Shown here piece after piece: positions 63,480 to 64,000 of a stretch of 64,000 nt of DNA. The position numbers and the translations under genes are program-made. Position 1 is the first letter of the stretch; every line of letters begins with the position of its first letter. The DNA lies in NCBI RefSeq assembly GCF_051020985.1, contig NW_027475142.1, positions 2,294,001-2,358,000 on the forward strand, in the 5' to 3' direction. Source of the stretch: Nomia melanderi (Eukaryota; Arthropoda; Insecta; Hymenoptera; Halictidae). Under the pieces are notes generated by a model. That model made no database searches. It saw only the letters and a program-made list of their open reading frames with translations, and was not told the DNA's origin.

Positions 63480-64000
63480 GCTGCACAGATTCATTCGCCA
63501 GTGCCTCCTACAGACAATGCACTCTGATTTATTTCTCTATCTCTAATAGCACCCGAGATATCACCAGATATATATTGGACTATTCCTTGACCCTGACAGT
63601 CCGGCCCCATGTTTCGATGGTTTTCTCGGTCCCTCGTGCTCCGAGGTCGTTCCCGCTGCACAGATTCATGCGCCAGGGCCCCCTGCAGATAATTCACTTT
63701 GATTTATTGCGCTATCCCTAATAGCACCCGAGATATCACCAGATATATATTGGATTTTTCCCTGACTCTGACAGTCCGGCCCCATGAGACGGTGATTTTC
63801 TCGGCCCCACGTGGTCCGAGGTCGATCCCGCTGCACAGATTCATTCGCCAGTGCCTCCTACAGACAATGCACTCTGATTTATTTCTCTATCTCTAATAGC
63901 ACCCGAGATATCACCAGATATATATTGGACTATTCCTTGACCCTGACAGTCCGGCCCCATGTTTCGATGGTTTTCTCGGTCCCTCGTGCTCCGAGGTCGT
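63480..64000 (+). repeat. Dimer repeat (350 bp) running off the window end
   Basis: 63480-63650 recurs at 63830-64000 with an exact 350-bp offset: TTCATTCGCC, ACTCTGATTTATTTCTC, GGACTATTCCTTG, CATGTTTCGATGG and CTCGTGCTCCGAGG. The intervening unit is ordinary type A. The match continues to the last base, so the true extent is unknown. Confidence 0.85.

Larger units (their letters stand above)
1261..63560 (+). repeat. Type B monomer subfamily (about 35 scattered copies)
   Basis: A second monomer class replaces roughly consensus positions 40-88 with a diverged block carrying ACATGACCTTGGGTGACGG, then TTCCGAATATCTGTAAT and CGGCGCC, usually followed by TTCCTGCTGCACAG and ATTCATTCGCCAGTGCC. Length stays 175 bp. 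I found the block starting near 1283, 2513, 3736, 5311, 6890, 7065, 7940, 8640, 11090, 12491, 12841, 13540, 15991, 16691, 18791, 19842, 20542, 22641, 23341, 25266, 25441, 27190, 30865, 35413, 37163, 39260, 39787, 43460, 46259, 46788, 50457, 52560, 54835, 61836 and 63412. The two copies at 1283 and 5311 share a shortened GATATAATGG lead-in, consistent with copying of that segment. The coordinates given span the first to last copy, not a continuous block. Confidence 0.9.
1..64000 (+). repeat. Tandem satellite array, ~175-bp monomer, ~365 copies
   Basis: Every part of the window is built from one unit of about 175 bp in a single orientation; ATAGCACCCGAG-like, CTCGG...CCGAG-like and TTTATTGCGC-like landmarks recur every 174-177 bp from end to end. 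No insertion of unrelated sequence, inverted block or unique spacer was found. The window starts 20 bp before the first chosen monomer boundary (position 21) and ends inside a monomer, so the array extends beyond both ends. Consensus counted by hand: 175 bp, 52 C, 40 G, 9 CpG. From family knowledge, a nucleosome-sized unit with multi-monomer higher-order repeats is typical of eukaryotic centromeric or heterochromatic satellites. That this is a centromere is inference; a non-centromeric heterochromatic block is the alternative. Confidence 0.98.

Noticed and set aside
1..64000. CRISPR array
   Set aside because: The whole 175-bp unit is repeated; there are no short repeats with unique spacers and no cas genes.
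1..64000. Origin as a transposable element internal array or MITE cluster
   Set aside because: No terminal inverted repeats, target-site duplications, poly(A) tails, LTR ends or coding remnants were found in either strand.
1..64000. Naming the species by monomer length (for example Xenopus Fcr1 at ~174 bp or another known 175-bp satellite)
   Set aside because: I cannot recall a sequence to compare, and unit length is shared by unrelated satellites. A similarity search of the consensus monomer against repeat databases and raw genome reads would decide.
1..64000. Telomeric repeat, rDNA or histone-type tandem gene cluster
   Set aside because: No short telomere motif runs, no rRNA-like conserved segments and no conserved coding frames exist; the unit is far too short for a gene cluster.

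Overview
The whole 64 kb window is one uninterrupted tandem satellite-DNA array. A unit of about 175 bp repeats head to tail roughly 365 times, always in the same orientation. I see no protein-coding gene, RNA gene, transposable element or unique spacer. A consensus monomer built by eye is 175 bp, 92/175 GC (52.6%), with 9 CpG sites. Its landmarks in order (phase arbitrary, starting at ATAGCACCCG) are: a GATATC palindrome, an AT-rich stretch (GATATATATTGGATTTTT), a CCTGACCCTGA(CA/GT)GTCC block, a CATGAGAC or CATGTGTC site, an inverted repeat CTCGG...CCGAG, TCG(T/A)TCCCGCTGCACAG, a CCTCCT(G/A)CAG site, and TTTATTGCGCTATCT(C/G)TA. Open reading frames exist in several frames but shift by one frame with each monomer (175 = 3x58+1) and simply mirror the repeat.

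This organisation points to a eukaryotic centromeric, pericentromeric or other heterochromatic satellite: nucleosome-scale monomer, higher-order duplications, no interspersed genes. I cannot identify the species. Satellites of about 170-180 bp occur at centromeres in many unrelated animals and plants (for example the ~171-bp primate alpha satellite and the ~174-bp Xenopus laevis Fcr1), so length alone says nothing about species.

Layout, left to right: 0.09-2.23 kb and 4.12-6.26 kb are near-identical 2.1-kb copies 23 monomers apart. The 6.3-11.9 kb part is a finer mosaic with short 1-6-monomer duplications. The 11.9-23.9 kb part is a 22-monomer (3,851 bp) higher-order family with two full head-to-tail copies (15.26-22.96 kb) flanked by a rearranged older copy (11.94-15.28 kb) and a partial one (22.9-23.87 kb). 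The 25.4-28.8 kb part is a tandem 10-mer (1,749 bp); 28.2-34.1 kb holds overlapping 3-mer, 16-mer and 9-mer duplications; 33.7-37.3 kb is a second, different tandem 10-mer (exactly 1,750 bp). The 37.3-50.8 kb part is a 6.5-kb block duplicated at 6,997 bp (about 40 monomers), the two copies differing at only a few bases. The 50.3-61.0 kb part holds 12- and 13-monomer repeats, including two different, overlapping tandem duplications with the identical period of 2,275 bp. The 61.4-64 kb part is a more scrambled mosaic ending in a dimeric (350 bp) repeat that runs off the window.

Two monomer classes are clear: the major type A, and a diverged type B (about 35 copies) that differs over about 50 bp in the middle of the unit but keeps the same length. 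Their chimeras, the shuffling of two-state sites among type A units, and duplication distances that are nearly exact multiples of 175 all fit repeated in-register unequal exchange and gene conversion. Function (for example kinetochore assembly) is inference only; nothing in the sequence proves it.
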